Shown here: positions 16,453 to 25,247 of the stretch, piece by piece
Numbering within the stretch: the first letter of the stretch is position 1
Layout: each line of letters begins with the position of its first letter
DNA from: Trebonia kvetii
Lineage (GTDB): Bacteria; Actinomycetota; Actinomycetes; Streptosporangiales; Streptosporangiaceae
DNA: 64,000 nucleotides
Direction of reading: 5' to 3'
NCBI RefSeq assembly: GCF_007827045.1
Contig: NZ_RPFW01000002.1
Location: forward strand, 620,001 to 684,000
Made by a program: the position numbers and the translations under genes
The notes under the pieces: model-generated
Databases searched by the model: none
What the model saw: only the letters and a program-made list of their open reading frames with translations
Told to the model about the DNA's origin: nothing

Positions 16453-19400
16453 ATGGCCGTGAGCCGGGAAACTGACGCACCGCCAGTCAAGTGGGTCTCC
16501 GCCCTGTTCGTGCGGGAGGACGAGTCCCTGGCGGAGGCTCTCTGGGCGGGACTGACGTCGCGGCGAATCCCCTTCCCTGATGCGCAACTGGCCAGCGTCG
16601 ACCGCTACAACACCACCGATCAAATTGACATCGACGCGGCCACCGTGGTCCTCGCGGTCTGCTCGCCGGCCAGCATTCAGGACGTTCCGTTCCTGGATCA
16701 GGCCAAGCGTGCCTATGGCCGCACTGTTGCCGTGACGCTCGGCGATGTGTCCTCCCTGCCAGGCGAATTCGGCAACATTGAGCCGTTCGACCTGTCCGGG
16801 TGGCTGGGCGACACCGCCGATCCCCGCCTCGACGAACTCGCGCGCGCCCTGATCTCCGCGCTCGCCGAACGGGAGGCACCAGCCATCGCAGACGGGAGCG
16901 CGGCGACGGCCGACAGCCAGGCCAGCTTCGAAACGGAGGTCCCGTCCGAGAGCGAGACCCCGCCAACGAGCGGGGTGTCGTCCGCGTCCGGTGAACGCGT
17001 GCCCGACATGCTCGACCGGGCCGTCGAGCTGCTGCCTGGCGGCGCCGGGGAAGCCGTCAGGTTCAGCGACTCCGCTGCGAATGTGCTCAGGCTGAGCGGG
17101 CAGACGTCGGGGGATGCCACCGCCGTCTTCCTCATCGCGCTGAGCAACGCGCCCCACGAGCCAGGCTCAAACGTCAGCAGCGCCCTCCGGGGCGTGATCG
17201 CCAGCGAAGTCCCCGATGACCTCGGCGCACTGCTCCGTGATCTGACGAGCGGCCTGCCCGCCCGGACAGCGACGGGGGGTGACGATCCTCCGCCAGCCTT
17301 CGTCGCGCTCCTCGGCGACGCGCTCGGCTACGCGGACGCCGTCTCGGGCCGCCCGGAAATTCACACCAGGCACCTGCTCGCGGCGGCCGCGCTCGCCAAC
17401 GACCAGCCGATCGCCGGGGCGGTCCTCGATGCGCTGCACCTGTCCCGGGCGCAGTTGTGCCGACTGCTCTTCGAGGTGATCAGCCAGTTCCGCGGCATCG
17501 GGCGGGTGCGGGCCTGGCACGACCTGCTGCTGGCCAGCCTGACCGGCGGCATCAGCACCGACCGGGTGGACCCCAACGAGGGGATTGCCCGCGACCTGGA
17601 CGCGCTCGACTTCAGCGTATGGACGTCCATGTTCGCCGACGTGATCGCCGACAGGAACACCGACGCGAACCTGCCGTTGTCAATCGGCCTGTTCGGCGCG
17701 TGGGGATCGGGCAAGAGCTACTTCATGGGGCTGCTCCGCTCGGAGATCGACAGCAGGTGCGGCCGTCCCGGTTACGTGCGCGACGTGGTGCACGTCGGCT
17801 TCAACGCGTGGCACTACGCGGACTCCAATTTGTGGGCGAGCCTCGGCGATGAGATCTTCCGCAAGCTGATGGATGAGCTCGCGTCGAAGGCCGGCGAACA
17901 GAAGGAGATACTGCGGGAAGAGATCGCCGCTGGCCTGGTCGCGACCGAGGAGCTCCGCACCCGCCAGAAGCAGGCGACTGCGGAAACCCAGCGTTACGCG
18001 CGCGAGGCGGACCAGGCCAGGGCGGCGCGGCAGGCGGGCACCCGTGAACTGCTGACCGCCATGGCCGGATCGGCCGAGCTGCGTGGATACCTGAACAAGG
18101 CGTGGCGGTTTCTTGGCGTCAGCGACCAGGCCGAACAGGCGGACCTGCTCGCCCGCCAACTGGGCGGCGAGCGCCAGGACGCGGTCGTGCTGCGCGGTCT
18201 GCTCGGCAAGCGCAGCACGGTGTTGATCGCGGCGGTGTGCCTGATCGCCTTGCTCGTCACCATCGCGGGTGCGATCATTCCGGCCCGCTGGGGTGCGCGG
18301 CTGTTCGGGGCCGGCGGCCTCAGCACCATTGCGCTCGTCCTCGGCTGGGCGGTCACGCTGGCACGCAGGGTCAACGGCGGGCTCGCCGCGCTCCGGACCG
18401 CCGCGGTCAAGGCTGCGGGCGAGAACGACGTGGCTATCAGGGAGGCGGAAAGCAACCTCCGCAAGGCGCAGGCGGATGAGAAGGCGGCGATGGCGCAGGT
18501 CGACCACTCGGCCGAGCATGTGGCGGACCTGCAGCGCCGGCTCGACGCTCTCGATCCCGCCCAGCAGGCCTACGCCTTCCTCGCCGAGCGCGCAGCGAGT
18601 CGTGACTATGCGAGCCAGCTCGGGCTGGTCTCCACGATCAGGAAGGACCTGCTGCATCTCGTCAGGGTGCTCAAGAACTCACGGGGCGCCGTCGGGGCCA
18701 TCGAGGCGCTGGCAACCCCGGCAAACGCAACCCCGGCAAACGCAACCCCGGCGAACGCGACCCCGGCGAACGCGCCCGCCCAGGCCGCGAGGGACATCGC
18801 CGACGCGCACGCGATCGACCGGATCGTGCTGTACATCGACGACCTGGACCGGTGCCGCCCGCGGCAAGTCGTCGAGGTGCTCGAGGCGGTGCATCTGCTG
18901 CTCGCGCTCGACCTGTTCGTCGTCGTGGTCGGTGTCGATCCGCGCTGGCTGCTGCGGTCGCTGCGGGAGCAGTACCCTGGCCTGCTCGACGCGGGCACGC
19001 GGTCAGTCCCCGGTGGCAACGCCCACTCCGACGCGACGACGGCCGATTACCTGGAGAAGATCTTCAACATTCCGTTCGTGCTGCCCGGCTTCCCCGCGGC
19101 CAGGCTCGGCGAGCTCGTTCGCGGCATGAACCGGCCGGCCCAGCGCATCGCGGACGGCGCCGGCGCCGCATCCTCGGGCGGCAGCGGCCAGGACCGCGGC
19201 ACCGGCAGCGCGACGACGGCCGGCGGTGCCGCCACACCCTCCGGTGCCGCCGCCACGGCCGTCCCTGCGCATGCTCGGCGAGCGGGCGGCGGGGCCAGGC
19301 AGCCGGCTCAGGCCGGGCGCACCGCCCCCGGCGCGCCGCCGCAACCGCTGACCGAGCCTGAGATGGAGTTCCTGGCCGGCCTCGGCCCGTTCATCGGCAC

Positions 19401-19890
19401 CCCCAGGGACGCCAAGCGGCTGTTCAACCTGTACCGCATGCTCCGTTTCAGCCGCAGCCTCTCGCCGGCCTCGGTCTTCCTCGGCGACGATGCGGAGTCC
19501 GGCCACTACCAGGCCGTGGCGGTGCTGCTGGCCATGCTGACGGCGGACCCGCGGCTGCTCAGGCACGTCCTCGACGCACCCAAGCGGCCGGCCAGCGACC
19601 CGGCCGCCGATGGGGCGGCGGTCGGCGGCGGACTGATGGCCCAGCCGGACACCGGCGTCACCTGGGGTCGGTTCACTCGATCGCTGACCCCGAGCCACAC
19701 GGCGGGCAGCTGGCGAAACGGCGTGATCGGGCCCATTCCCGACGCGGACGTCGTCGCGTGGCAGCGGCTCGCAGACGCTGCCACGCGAACCAGCGAGCTC
19801 GTGGTCCTGCGCGATCTTTCCGCGTTCCGCTCCTGGGCCCCGCACGTCCGCCGCTTCTCCTACCTCCTGCTCACCGACGAAACCGGCTGA
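16453..19890 (+). CDS. KAP-family membrane P-loop NTPase with TIR-like and Clp_N-like N-terminal regions
   Basis: A 1145-residue multidomain protein. Residues ~10-135 look like a TIR-type alpha/beta domain (VSALFVREDESLAEALWAGL, then VVLAVCSPAS). Residues ~190-350 resemble Clp_N repeats (RFSDSAANVLRLSG; IHTRHLLAAAALAND). The KAP NTPase follows: Walker A GAWGSGKS (~415-422), a charged helical stretch, two membrane helices (~588-610 and ~622-642) inserted in the P-loop domain as usual for KAP proteins, Walker B LYIDDLDRCRP (~791-801), then GTPRDAKRLFNLYRMLR (~980). Low-complexity linkers include a 15-nt tandem repeat. KAP proteins occur in phage exclusion and membrane complexes. ATG 16453 or GTG 16459 is the start. 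It stands alone as a long single gene. Confidence 0.8.
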   Translation: MAVSRETDAPPVKWVSALFVREDESLAEALWAGLTSRRIPFPDAQLASVDRYNTTDQIDIDAATVVLAVCSPASIQDVPFLDQAKRAYGRTVAVTLGDVSSLPGEFGNIEPFDLSGWLGDTADPRLDELARALISALAEREAPAIADGSAATADSQASFETEVPSESETPPTSGVSSASGERVPDMLDRAVELLPGGAGEAVRFSDSAANVLRLSGQTSGDATAVFLIALSNAPHEPGSNVSSALRGVIASEVPDDLGALLRDLTSGLPARTATGGDDPPPAFVALLGDALGYADAVSGRPEIHTRHLLAAAALANDQPIAGAVLDALHLSRAQLCRLLFEVISQFRGIGRVRAWHDLLLASLTGGISTDRVDPNEGIARDLDALDFSVWTSMFADVIADRNTDANLPLSIGLFGAWGSGKSYFMGLLRSEIDSRCGRPGYVRDVVHVGFNAWHYADSNLWASLGDEIFRKLMDELASKAGEQKEILREEIAAGLVATEELRTRQKQATAETQRYAREADQARAARQAGTRELLTAMAGSAELRGYLNKAWRFLGVSDQAEQADLLARQLGGERQDAVVLRGLLGKRSTVLIAAVCLIALLVTIAGAIIPARWGARLFGAGGLSTIALVLGWAVTLARRVNGGLAALRTAAVKAAGENDVAIREAESNLRKAQADEKAAMAQVDHSAEHVADLQRRLDALDPAQQAYAFLAERAASRDYASQLGLVSTIRKDLLHLVRVLKNSRGAVGAIEALATPANATPANATPANATPANAPAQAARDIADAHAIDRIVLYIDDLDRCRPRQVVEVLEAVHLLLALDLFVVVVGVDPRWLLRSLREQYPGLLDAGTRSVPGGNAHSDATTADYLEKIFNIPFVLPGFPAARLGELVRGMNRPAQRIADGAGAASSGGSGQDRGTGSATTAGGAATPSGAAATAVPAHARRAGGGARQPAQAGRTAPGAPPQPLTEPEMEFLAGLGPFIGTPRDAKRLFNLYRMLRFSRSLSPASVFLGDDAESGHYQAVAVLLAMLTADPRLLRHVLDAPKRPASDPAADGAAVGGGLMAQPDTGVTWGRFTRSLTPSHTAGSWRNGVIGPIPDADVVAWQRLADAATRTSELVVLRDLSAFRSWAPHVRRFSYLLLTDETG
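18712..18771 (+). repeat. 15-nt tandem repeat inside the KAP NTPase gene
   Basis: Four units of GCAACCCCGGCAAAC and variants (18712-18726, 18727-18741, 18742-18756, 18757-18771) encode a repeated ATPAN linker. The first two units are identical. It lies between the helical region and Walker B, where length changes would be tolerated. Confidence 0.9.
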
Positions 19891-19945
19891 ACGCGGACGG
19901 AGCGGTCCCCGGACCGTGGCACACCGGGTCAGTGACGGACGCGGA

Positions 19946-20959
19946 TCACCAGCGCGTGTGCACGTCGGCGCGGAAGTACTTGTCGTACAGGTCCTCGATC
20001 TGGCGCAGCGCGGTGTCGCTGAGCGGCGGCAGGAGCGCGGCCGCCGCGTTCTGCCTGGCCTGCTCGGGGTTGCGCGCGCCAGGAATGACGGTCGTGACGC
20101 CTGGCTGCTGCGTCACCCAGCGCAGTGCGGCCTGGGCGGTGGTCACCGCCGGACCGGGGTCGGCGGTGAACGCGGCTGGTTCCGCCACGAGGGCGGCGAA
20201 CTCGGCGGCCGCGCGAACCCCGGTCGCGTAGTCGACGCCGGAGAACGTCTCGCCGACGTCGAATGCCTCGCCGTGCCTGTTGTACGTGCGATGGTCGTCG
20301 GCGGCGAACACGGTGTCCGCCGTGTACCGGCCGGACAACAGTCCGGACGCCAGTGGCACCCGGACGATGATGCCGACACCGGCCGCCGCCGCCGCGGGCA
20401 GCACCTCGTCAAGCGGCTTGCGGCGGAACGCGTTGAATATGATCTGCACTGTGGCCACGCCCGGCCGGGCGATGGCCGTGCGGGCCTCGGCCGCCGTCTC
20501 GACGCTGACCCCGTACGCGGCGATCCGCTCCTCGGCGACCAGCGTGTCAAGAGCGTCGTAGACCGCGTCGGTCGAGTAGACGGGCGGGGGCGGGCAGTGC
20601 AGCTGGACGAGGTCCAGCCGGTCCACGCCGAGGTTGACCCGTGACCGGTCGGTCCAGGCGCGGAAGTTCTCCAGCACGTAGTTCTCCGGCACCTGCGCGA
20701 CGCGCCGCCCCATCTTGGTGGCGACCGTGACGCCCCGCCCCTCGATGTCGCCGATGAACCGCCCGATGATCCGCTCGCTGCGCCCGTCCCCGTACACGTC
20801 GGCGGTATCGAAGAAGGTGACACCGGAGTCGACGGCGGCGCGCAGCACCGCGAGGGCGTCGGCTTCTGTCACGGCTCCCCAGTCGGCGCCGAGCTGCCAG
20901 GTGCCGAGGCCGATCACCGAGACGGGCCTGCCGGTCTTGCCAAGGACTCGCTGCTCCAT
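19946..20959 (-). CDS. Aldo/keto reductase
   Basis: 337 residues, a complete AKR TIM barrel. The catalytic tetrad is visible: Asp and Tyr in FFDTADVYGDG, Lys in VATKMG and His in LVQLHCP. The NADPH-binding end reads TVIPGARNPEQARQN. It reduces carbonyls or related substrates; the specific one is unknown. ATG 20959 starts 12 nt after the methyltransferase stop, so the two could share a transcript. Confidence 0.9.
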   Translation of the reverse strand: MEQRVLGKTGRPVSVIGLGTWQLGADWGAVTEADALAVLRAAVDSGVTFFDTADVYGDGRSERIIGRFIGDIEGRGVTVATKMGRRVAQVPENYVLENFRAWTDRSRVNLGVDRLDLVQLHCPPPPVYSTDAVYDALDTLVAEERIAAYGVSVETAAEARTAIARPGVATVQIIFNAFRRKPLDEVLPAAAAAGVGIIVRVPLASGLLSGRYTADTVFAADDHRTYNRHGEAFDVGETFSGVDYATGVRAAAEFAALVAEPAAFTADPGPAVTTAQAALRWVTQQPGVTTVIPGARNPEQARQNAAAALLPPLSDTALRQIEDLYDKYFRADVHTRW

Positions 20960-20970
20960 GATTGGCGATT

Positions 20971-21924
20971 CTAGAGCGCGCCCGGGTCCGCGAGGCGCAC
21001 CCGGGTGCAGCGCGCGATGTACGGCATCGCGATCTCCTCGCGGCCGCTAAGGTCAGGGTGCTCGCCGAGCAGTTCCGCCACCTCGCCGAGAAGCGCGTCA
21101 CGCTCCGGCGCCGGCATGCTGATCACGTAGCTGCGTGAGGCGACCATGTCCAGGATTTCCTGCCGGGTCACCAGCTGCTGCCAGCGGAGCTCCATCCGCT
21201 CCGGCGGGCCGAACGAGGGCCCGAGCGGCGGGCTTGTGTCGATGACCTGCGCCGCTTGCCTGTGCATGATCGCGCCGAGCGCCGCCATCCATGGCTCGGT
21301 CTCGTCGCGGTCGTTCCAGACCAGGGACAGCGTCCCGCCAGGCACCAGGACCCGCGCGACCTCAGGCACCGCGAGCGCGGGATCGAACCAGTGCCACGCG
21401 TGGGCGACGACCACCGCGTCCACGCTGGCATCGGGGAGGGGAATCCGCTCGGCGGTGCCGGCCAGCACCGCCGCACCCGCCACGGCCGCCGCGAGCTGCT
21501 CGCGCATGCCCTGCGAGGGCTCGACGGCGGTGACCTTGAGCCCGGCCTGCACGAGGGGGCGGGTCAGCTTGCCCGTGCCGGCTCCGAGGTCGAGGACTGA
21601 CTTGGCACGGCGCGGGACAAGCCACTCGACTACCGACGGGGGGTACTCTGGCCGCCCGCGCTGGTAGCTGTCCGCGGCCGCACCGAACGAGGAGGCGTGC
21701 ACCAGCCGGGACCAGCGCCGGGTGGCGCCCTGGCGGGTCATCCCGCAGGCCGCGCCGATCTCCTCCCAGCTGGCGCTCGGCCCGCGCCGGAGTTCGCCGA
21801 TGATCACCGTCCGGCTCGTCTCCATAGCGGCGATCGCCGCCGTCAGCCGGCGCAGGCCGTCAAGCCCGCCCGTCTCTGTCACCTGCCGCGCTACGGCTTC
21901 TGCTGCTTCTGCTGCCTCCGTCAC
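20971..21924 (-). CDS. HTH domain fused to a class I SAM methyltransferase
   Basis: About 317 residues. The first ~75 contain a helix-turn-helix-like segment (SWEEIGAACGMTRQGATRRW). The rest is a methyltransferase: motif I VLDLGAGTGKLTRPLVQAG, VEPSQGMREQL, HAWHWFDPALAVPEVARVL, then LSLVWNDRDE. An in-frame ATG at 21945 exists, but it lies inside the predicted promoter; with TTGACA-N18-TATGTT in front, transcription would begin at or next to GTG 21924, giving a leaderless start. Two perfect CAACATATGTTG palindromes cover the promoter, so the HTH part may autoregulate. The methyl acceptor is unknown. Confidence 0.8.
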   Translation of the reverse strand: MTEAAEAAEAVARQVTETGGLDGLRRLTAAIAAMETSRTVIIGELRRGPSASWEEIGAACGMTRQGATRRWSRLVHASSFGAAADSYQRGRPEYPPSVVEWLVPRRAKSVLDLGAGTGKLTRPLVQAGLKVTAVEPSQGMREQLAAAVAGAAVLAGTAERIPLPDASVDAVVVAHAWHWFDPALAVPEVARVLVPGGTLSLVWNDRDETEPWMAALGAIMHRQAAQVIDTSPPLGPSFGPPERMELRWQQLVTRQEILDMVASRSYVISMPAPERDALLGEVAELLGEHPDLSGREEIAMPYIARCTRVRLADPGAL

Positions 21925-21930
21925 GACAGG

Positions 21931-21970
21931 CAACATATGTTGCATACATGACGTTTGTCAACATATGTTG
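21931..21970 (-). promoter_or_regulatory. Promoter with two identical 12-bp palindromes (autoregulatory operator candidate)
   Basis: CAACATATGTTG occurs at 21931-21942 and 21959-21970, centres 28 bp apart. On the minus strand the end of the distal copy forms the -35 TTGACA (21961-21956), and the proximal copy supplies the -10 (TATGTT after 18 nt, or ATATGT after 17 nt). A protein bound to both sites would cover the whole promoter of the HTH-methyltransferase gene. The palindromes also fall within 20-60 nt of the ABC exporter's 3' end. Confidence 0.75.
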
Positions 21971-21987
21971 CGAGGCGGTGCCCGGTG

Positions 21988-23964
21988 TCAGGGGGTGGTC
22001 TCGTACTGGGAGGCCTGGAGGGTGTAGAGCTCGGCGTACTGGCCGCCGAGAGCCATCAGGTCGGCGTGCGTGCCCGACTCGGCGACGTTGCCGTGGTCGA
22101 GGACGTAGATCCGGTCGGCGTGCCTGACCGAGGCGAGCCGGTGCGTGATAAGCAGCACGGTCCTGTCGTTCGCGAGGGTGCGCAGCGAGGAGAACAGGGC
22201 GTACTCGGCGCGCGCGTCGAGGGCGGCGGTCGGCTCGTCCATGATCAGCAGCGGCGCGGTGCGGTAGAACCCGCGGGCGGCGGCGATCCGCTGCCACTGG
22301 CCGCCGGACAGTTCCGCGCCGTCCTTGAACTCCCTGGCGAGCAGTGTGTCGTAGCCCCGGTCGAGTTCGGCGATCACCGCGTCGGCGCCCGACCCGGCGG
22401 CCGCCGCGGCAAGCAGGGATTCATCGAGCAGGCGTCCCATCACGATGTTGTCGCGCACCGACAGCGGCCAGTGGCCGTGATCCTGCGCGATGACCGCGAT
22501 CCGTTCCCGCAACGGCTCGCCGTTCATTTCCGCGATAGAGACGCCGTCCCAGTACACGGTGCCGTCCTGCGGCCGGTATAGCCCGGCGAGAATCTTGGCG
22601 AGGGTGGTCTTCCCCGATCCGTTCTCCCCCACCAGGGCGACCACCTCGCCGCGGCCGATCTCGACCGACACCTCGTGCAGCGACGGCTGCTCCGCGCCGG
22701 GATAGCTGAACGTCACGCCGGACGCGACGATGCGGGCGAAGTCCTGCGGCACCGCGGCCGAGGCGGGCGGCGGGATCCGGGTCTGCGCGTCGGCGCAGAA
22801 CGCCATGTAATCCGAGAAGTACAGGCCGTCCTCGTAGCACTGGTTCACGGAGTACATCAGCTGCTGCAGCGACCCCGCCGCCGAGCGGAGCGCGAGCACC
22901 GCGGTGCCCGCCACCGACAGGGCCAGCCAGCCGGCGGCGAGCAGCACGCCGAGCACCGTGTACACCCCGGCCGTGGCGATCCCGCCCAGGGCCTTGCCGA
23001 CCGCCGTGGTCGCCGTCTCCTGCCGCGCGGCCCGCAGTTCGGCGCTGCGCGTGTAGGCGGCCAGCCGTGCCACCCGGTCGATCAGGTACGCACGCATGGT
23101 GAACGAGCGCAGCTCCGCGGCGGTGCGCCGCTCGGCGATCAGGTCGGCGAGTATGTACTTGCGCCGGTAGGAGTCGACCAGGGCGAACCGGGTCAGGTAG
23201 CTGATCCGCGCCGTGCGCACCGCCGCCCACGCCCCCGGCAGCTGGGCGAGCAGCAGGACCACGACAAGGATCGGCTGCAGCAGCCCGACGACCACCGTCG
23301 CCGACGCCAGCCCCGCGAACGCGGTGATGAAGTTGATCACGTCGTTGACCAGCTGGGACGCGGAGTAGACGCCGCGGTCGCGTGCCCGCTGCATCCGGTC
23401 GTGGAAATCGGGCTCATCAAAGGCGGCCAGCTCCACCTGGGTGGTCAGGTCGTAGAGCCGGACCTCGACGACCTGGGTCACCTGCGGCTCGAGCCTGCTC
23501 TGCGCCCAGCCAGCCGCGGTCGCCACGCCCGAGCGGACCGCGGTCGCGGTCGCGACCAGGATCAGCGACGGCAGCGCGGCCCGCACCCGGTGCGGTGTCG
23601 GGCCGCCCGCGAACAGCGCCTCAAGGACGCCGGTGGTCGCGAACAGCGCGTACCCGCCGAACACGCCGGAGATCAGGTTGAGCGAGATCGTCGCCACGAT
23701 GTCGCGCCTGTTCGCCTGCCAGCCCAGGGTCACCGCCTGCCCGACGAGGGCGGGGAACCGGCGAGCGACATCACCGAACTTGACGGTGGCCATTCGCTCG
23801 TCGTATGCCCGCCAGAAATGCGTAGTCAGCTCGGCCAGCTCGTCGTCGGATGCCGCGCCTGCCCGCTGGCCGCCGGCCTGGCGTACCCGCCGCCAGGCGG
23901 ACGCCATGGCATGCCCCAGTGCGCGCAGCCGCCGAGGGCGCCGGTTCCGTGTCCCCGCCCGCAC
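21988..23964 (-). CDS. ABC exporter, fused permease-ATPase
   Basis: 658 residues. An N-terminal cytosolic stretch is followed by about six membrane helices (~75-350), then an ATPase: Walker A GENGSGKTT, signature LSGGQWQRIAAARGF, Walker B LLIMDEPTAALD, switch His LLITHRLAS. The GGQWQR form and the long pre-membrane region resemble exporters found near peptide or natural-product genes, but none are adjacent. It would function as a homodimer or with a partner not present here. GTG 23964 is used; an ATG at 23907 would shorten the basic N-terminus by 19 residues. Confidence 0.88.
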   Translation of the reverse strand: MRAGTRNRRPRRLRALGHAMASAWRRVRQAGGQRAGAASDDELAELTTHFWRAYDERMATVKFGDVARRFPALVGQAVTLGWQANRRDIVATISLNLISGVFGGYALFATTGVLEALFAGGPTPHRVRAALPSLILVATATAVRSGVATAAGWAQSRLEPQVTQVVEVRLYDLTTQVELAAFDEPDFHDRMQRARDRGVYSASQLVNDVINFITAFAGLASATVVVGLLQPILVVVLLLAQLPGAWAAVRTARISYLTRFALVDSYRRKYILADLIAERRTAAELRSFTMRAYLIDRVARLAAYTRSAELRAARQETATTAVGKALGGIATAGVYTVLGVLLAAGWLALSVAGTAVLALRSAAGSLQQLMYSVNQCYEDGLYFSDYMAFCADAQTRIPPPASAAVPQDFARIVASGVTFSYPGAEQPSLHEVSVEIGRGEVVALVGENGSGKTTLAKILAGLYRPQDGTVYWDGVSIAEMNGEPLRERIAVIAQDHGHWPLSVRDNIVMGRLLDESLLAAAAAGSGADAVIAELDRGYDTLLAREFKDGAELSGGQWQRIAAARGFYRTAPLLIMDEPTAALDARAEYALFSSLRTLANDRTVLLITHRLASVRHADRIYVLDHGNVAESGTHADLMALGGQYAELYTLQASQYETTP

Positions 23965-24036
23965 TCTCTCAGTATGTGGCGGTTCCCCGCGGGCACAAAG
24001 CGAGTTAATGCGCCGGCCAGGGATCAGCCGGCTGTG

Positions 24037-24717
24037 TTACCCGTCAGCGCGGCGCAGCGCCCAGAACAGGATGTCCTTGCGGTGCGCGAAGCCGAGCTCC
24101 TTGTACAGCCTGATCGCGGTCGTGTTGCTGGCGATCGCGTGCAGGAAGGGGACGTCGCCGCGGGCGGCGATGCCGGCCGCCACGGCGCGGGTCAGCCGGG
24201 AGGCGAAGCCGTGGCCGCGCCACGCCGGATCGGTGCAGACCGCGCTGATCTCCGTCCAGCCCGGCGGGCGGAACCGCTCGCCCGCCATCGCGACAAGCTC
24301 GCCGTCGCGCCTGATGCCGAGGTAGCCGCCGAACTCGACGGTCCGCGGCAGGAACGGTCCCGGATTGGTCAGCTTGGTCAGCCGGAGCATGGCGGGCACG
24401 TCGGCGGGACCGAGCGGCTCGGCCTCCGGGTCTGGTTCCGCGTTCAGGGTGTCCGCGACCAGCTGGACGCCATCGCCGCTGCCGAGGACCTCCCAGCCGG
24501 CGGGCGGCGCGGCGCGCAGCCCGGGGAACAGCACGACCTCCCCCTGGCTGATCAGTCGCGCGGCGCCGGCCCAGTCGGCCGGCCCTGGCTCATCCGGCAG
24601 GGCGCAGAACGGGCTCATGTCGGCCGGGTAGCGCACCGCGCCGCCGTCGCTGAGGGCGAGGTCACGCTGCGGCCCGGTGAGCGACCACAGCACCGGGTTG
24701 TCCAGTGGATGCCTCAT
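24037..24717 (-). CDS. GNAT-family N-acetyltransferase
   Basis: 226 residues. The C-terminal half is a GNAT domain: VAMAGERFRPPGWTEISAVC, then DPAWRGHGFASRLTRAV (the acetyl-CoA pyrophosphate loop), IASNTTAIRLYKELGFAHRK. The N-terminal half is a second, degenerate GNAT-like or family-specific domain. The acceptor is unknown. ATG 24717 shares its A with the TGA stop of the frame-restored CoA-binding gene upstream, so the two were once translated together. Confidence 0.85.
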   Translation of the reverse strand: MRHPLDNPVLWSLTGPQRDLALSDGGAVRYPADMSPFCALPDEPGPADWAGAARLISQGEVVLFPGLRAAPPAGWEVLGSGDGVQLVADTLNAEPDPEAEPLGPADVPAMLRLTKLTNPGPFLPRTVEFGGYLGIRRDGELVAMAGERFRPPGWTEISAVCTDPAWRGHGFASRLTRAVAAGIAARGDVPFLHAIASNTTAIRLYKELGFAHRKDILFWALRRADG

Positions 24718-25180
24718 CACGCGGCGTCCCTCGGGTCCGAAGTGGCGGCCCGGCGCACCGGGGCGCTGAGGCCGAGGCGGCGCTGCTCGATGGCCAGGCA
24801 GCGGTCCTCGACGTAGAGCATTCCGGCGGCCTCGGCGATCACCCTGGCCTCCGGGAGACGATGCCGAACTGGAGCCAGAGCGCCGTCGCGCCGGTGGCGG
24901 CAGCCTGCCGCGCGACCTCGGCGGCCTGCCGCGCGGGGCGGAAGACATCGACGAGCCCGGCCCGCTCGGGGATCTCGCCGAGCGCCGGGTAGGCCGGCTC
25001 GCCGAAGAGCGTGCCGCCGCGCGGGTTCACCGGGATGATCCGCCAGCCGTGGCGCTGCATCAGCGCGGGCACGCGGTGGGCGGCCTTGGCCGGGTCCCCG
25101 CTCGCACCGACGACGGTGATCGTGTCATAGGTAGTGAGAATGCGCGCGACCACGTCGTCCATGCCTGCCACGGCGTCCAC
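24717..25180 (-). pseudogene. CoA-binding (YccU-type) protein with a frameshift
   Basis: The frame from 25180 encodes a Rossmann CoA-binding domain (TITVVGASGDPAKAAHRVP, IIPVNPRGG) but stops early at 24839. Skipping one frame near 24847-24857 restores the standard C-terminus of the family: ARVIAEAAGMLYVEDRC, then LAIEQRRLGL, ending in TGA that overlaps the ATG of the GNAT gene. A one-base loss in TCCCGGAGGCC would explain this. It is either a sequencing error or a recent mutation; without the shift the protein lacks about 40 residues including the conserved YVEDRC segment. Confidence 0.8.
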
Positions 25181-25247
25181 GGTACCGGGTGCGGCTCACC
25201 GCCAGCATCCGCGGCTTCGCCCGCCAGGGTCCCGGTGGCCGCGCGGG

